Part shown: one piece after another, positions 62,575-64,000 of the stretch
How the letters are laid out: every line of letters begins with the position of its first letter
Position numbering within the stretch: the first letter of the stretch is position 1
The notes under the pieces: generated by a model
The model's database searches: none
Told to the model about the DNA's origin: nothing
What the model saw: only the letters and a program-made list of their open reading frames with translations
Position numbers and translations under genes: made by a program
Assembly (NCBI GenBank): GCA_014804675.1
Contig: JAAUZH010000004.1
Span: forward strand, 216,885-280,884
From: Lachnospiraceae bacterium
Lineage (GTDB): Bacteria; Bacillota; Clostridia; Lachnospirales; Lachnospiraceae
DNA length: 64,000 nucleotides
Direction: 5' to 3'

Positions 62575-62719
62575 ACGCCCTTGTGGACGCTTAGAAGCAG
62601 TTTTAAGTATACCTGCATATTTCCCCGGCTTTGCCCTTAAAAGCCCTTAGAAAGCCTTATAATGCTATTCCTACTCCTTGTAATAAGTCCGAGCAGTTCA
62701 TTAAAATAACCACTATATC

Positions 62720-63778
62720 CTAATCCTCATTAGGCATATTTGACATTTCATCTGATACAGTATCGTTTTCAGATGTAGGCATATTATTATTGTTATCCTG
62801 CTTTGAATTTTCATTTGGTGCTTCTGTCGGTTTAGAGATTTCCAAACTCATGGTAGTTTCCATTCCTCCGATACTCATTGTCATTACAAGCACTCTTGAA
62901 CCGTCTGGCTTAACAATAATTTCTGTTTTTGTTTCAGATTCTTGACTGGCTACCTGATCAAATTCCTCTTTCATCTGTTTCCAATTCTCAGGATCAAAAA
63001 CTCTTACCCACCGATTTTCACCGTCTTTATCCATGAATGAGATACTATTGGGGCTAATCATCATAATTCCATTAGAAGTTCTCTGTAACAAGCCCCTTAC
63101 TTCAAACGTCGCATAAAACCATGCTTCGTTATATGTTTTCGCTAAATTGGGATATTGTTCTAAAAATTCTTTTGCCAGAGAATCCAATTTTTGCTTGGCT
63201 TCTTTATCCAAAACAAGATATCCTCCACGGCTCTCATAACCATTCGCTGTAACATACTTTATCCCAGTCTTTTGATCTGTATGGACTGTAAAGCCCGTTA
63301 GTTCCTTTTCATCTAACTCATCTACGCCTAATGCTTCCTTTAGCCCCGCTTCTAGTTCGTCATCCACTGCCATCATAATAAAAAAGCCAGCCCCATAATC
63401 ATTGATTATGAATTTAGTGCCTGTTTCCTTATCCACCTGAATCTGCTCTTTATTTAATTTCAAGTCAATGGCTTCATTGTTTTGCTCTTTATCATAAATA
63501 CGCACAACTCCGCTTTCTCTCTCTACGATTTTATATCTTTCGGTTTCTACTGTCTTAATAGAGCCTGCATAATTCTTACTGGTTGCATTTAGCAACAGAT
63601 TACTATAATTCTCACATAGATAATCAGATTTTCGTTCTGTTGCCATGTATGAATCTTTTTTGCTGCCTATCCTGCTTAATAAGGCATTAGCAAAATTATT
63701 TGATTCGTTTTTATCCGTCTTTCTTGTTTCATATCTTGCTATCGGATAGCCTGTTGTTCCAATTCCGCTAACACTCAT
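62720..63778 (-). CDS. Hypothetical protein, MSVSGIG... family
   Basis: 352 residues, no signal peptide or membrane helix. It starts MSVSGIGTTGYPIARYETRK, a start I associate with an uncharacterised family in Lachnospiraceae and Clostridia. The middle is alpha/beta (KYVTANGYESRGGYLVLDKEA), and the last 40 residues are disordered (Asn/Ser/Asp-rich, MPTSENDTVSDEMSN). Gap to the response regulator upstream is 30 bases, so they are cotranscribed and possibly part of a two-component regulon. Function unknown. Confidence 0.65.
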   Translation of the reverse strand: MSVSGIGTTGYPIARYETRKTDKNESNNFANALLSRIGSKKDSYMATERKSDYLCENYSNLLLNATSKNYAGSIKTVETERYKIVERESGVVRIYDKEQNNEAIDLKLNKEQIQVDKETGTKFIINDYGAGFFIMMAVDDELEAGLKEALGVDELDEKELTGFTVHTDQKTGIKYVTANGYESRGGYLVLDKEAKQKLDSLAKEFLEQYPNLAKTYNEAWFYATFEVRGLLQRTSNGIMMISPNSISFMDKDGENRWVRVFDPENWKQMKEEFDQVASQESETKTEIIVKPDGSRVLVMTMSIGGMETTMSLEISKPTEAPNENSKQDNNNNMPTSENDTVSDEMSNMPNED

Positions 63779-63808
63779 TTTTTATGCTCCTTTCATTTTT
63801 CATCATCT

Positions 63809-64000
63809 TTATGTAACGCTGCTTTGCATATCGAATTTATATCCGACACCTAACATAGTTTTTATATACGCCGGGTTCTTACTGTCCGGCTCAATCTTTT
63901 TCCGCAGGTTGTATATCACATTTACAACGCTTGAATGGCAGCTATCACTGTTCATATCCCAAACGGCTTCAAAAATCTGCTCCTGCGTGAACACCCTGCC
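63809..64000 (-). CDS. OmpR-family response regulator, C-terminal end
   Basis: 64 residues are visible; the gene continues past the window end (frame open, GRVFTQEQIFEAVWD). The winged helix carries SSVVNVIYNLRKKIEPDSKNPAYIKT (recognition helix, in parts) and MLGVGYKF. The receiver domain and any kinase are outside the window. Confidence 0.85.
   Translation of the reverse strand, partial: GRVFTQEQIFEAVWDMNSDSCHSSVVNVIYNLRKKIEPDSKNPAYIKTMLGVGYKFDMQSSVT

Larger units (their letters stand above)
62175..62719. other. Decayed conjugative-element DNA without genes
   Basis: 545 bases after the truncated HTH gene. It holds a degenerate continuation of that gene, a hairpin at 62375-62454 and a terminator-like hairpin at 62530-62574; no intact frame of useful length. 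Confidence 0.6.

Overview
The window looks like a chromosome segment of a spore-forming, low-to-moderate GC Clostridia bacterium, most likely a Lachnospiraceae member (Blautia/Dorea/Ruminococcus-like). Supporting signs are the cotJABC spore-coat operon, a PBP2-FtsW pair, a U32 protease fused to DUF3656, a GGGtGRT protein with its NifU-like partner, Rex, two chemoreceptors, and purine-rich Shine-Dalgarno sites close to AGGAGG. Most genes lie on the minus strand. Genus is an inference; nothing here fixes it.

Layout. 1-6134: cell wall and division (PBP2, FtsW/RodA, ZapA), a U32 peptidase and ruvAB. 6553-19002: branched-chain amino acid synthesis (leuCD with a divergent LysR regulator, ilvC, two different ilvN copies, ilvB) with a cobalamin-dependent methionine synthase directly upstream of ilvB; a DUF1189 protein and a chemoreceptor sit between the leu and ilv genes. 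19128-25359: a small Tic20/DUF4870-like membrane protein, an AGCS symporter, a cytidylate-kinase-like protein, a second chemoreceptor and a three-gene unknown cluster. 25360-28388: an 813-bp scar bounded by direct repeats of the 3' end of the GGGtGRT gene, carrying a tiny holin-like toxin with a probable antisense RNA, then the GGGtGRT/NifU-like pair. 28749-33939: an ABC importer lacking a binding-protein gene, a RelE/ParE toxin-antitoxin, a CPBP protease, a lipoprotein and a PadR pair. 34207-44768: ClpP-like protease, membrane protein, glycosyltransferase, MetY, YebC, CBS/CorC protein, MazF, Alr, Nnr, a coiled-coil protein and Rex. 45050-60463: ABC-F ATPase, tRNA-Pro, enolase, DUF554, phosphoglycerate mutase, a CDF metal transporter, a MacB/FtsX-type ABC system, a DEAD-box helicase and an uncharacterised radical-SAM/DUF4130 pair. 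60736-64000: cotJABC, a decayed conjugative-element remnant, an unknown protein and the end of an OmpR-type response regulator.

The most striking signal is a dispersed family of very long hairpins: four elements (6246-6481, 28557-28702, 33945-34147, 46978-47215) plus a one-armed relic (44870-44914). Two have about 80 bp of perfectly complementary arm on each side of a 76-nt core. The core is nearly identical in two copies (74 of 76). Arms and core stems differ between copies, yet each copy stays paired within itself, so changes on one side are matched on the other. I do not recognise the family. It may be a structured RNA, a palindromic mobile element copied by fold-back synthesis, or both.

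The second structural find is the attL/attR-like scar at the 3' end of the GGGtGRT gene, with roughly 11-bp-phased GGGTACTAT-type repeats inside both ends, as expected for integrase arm sites.
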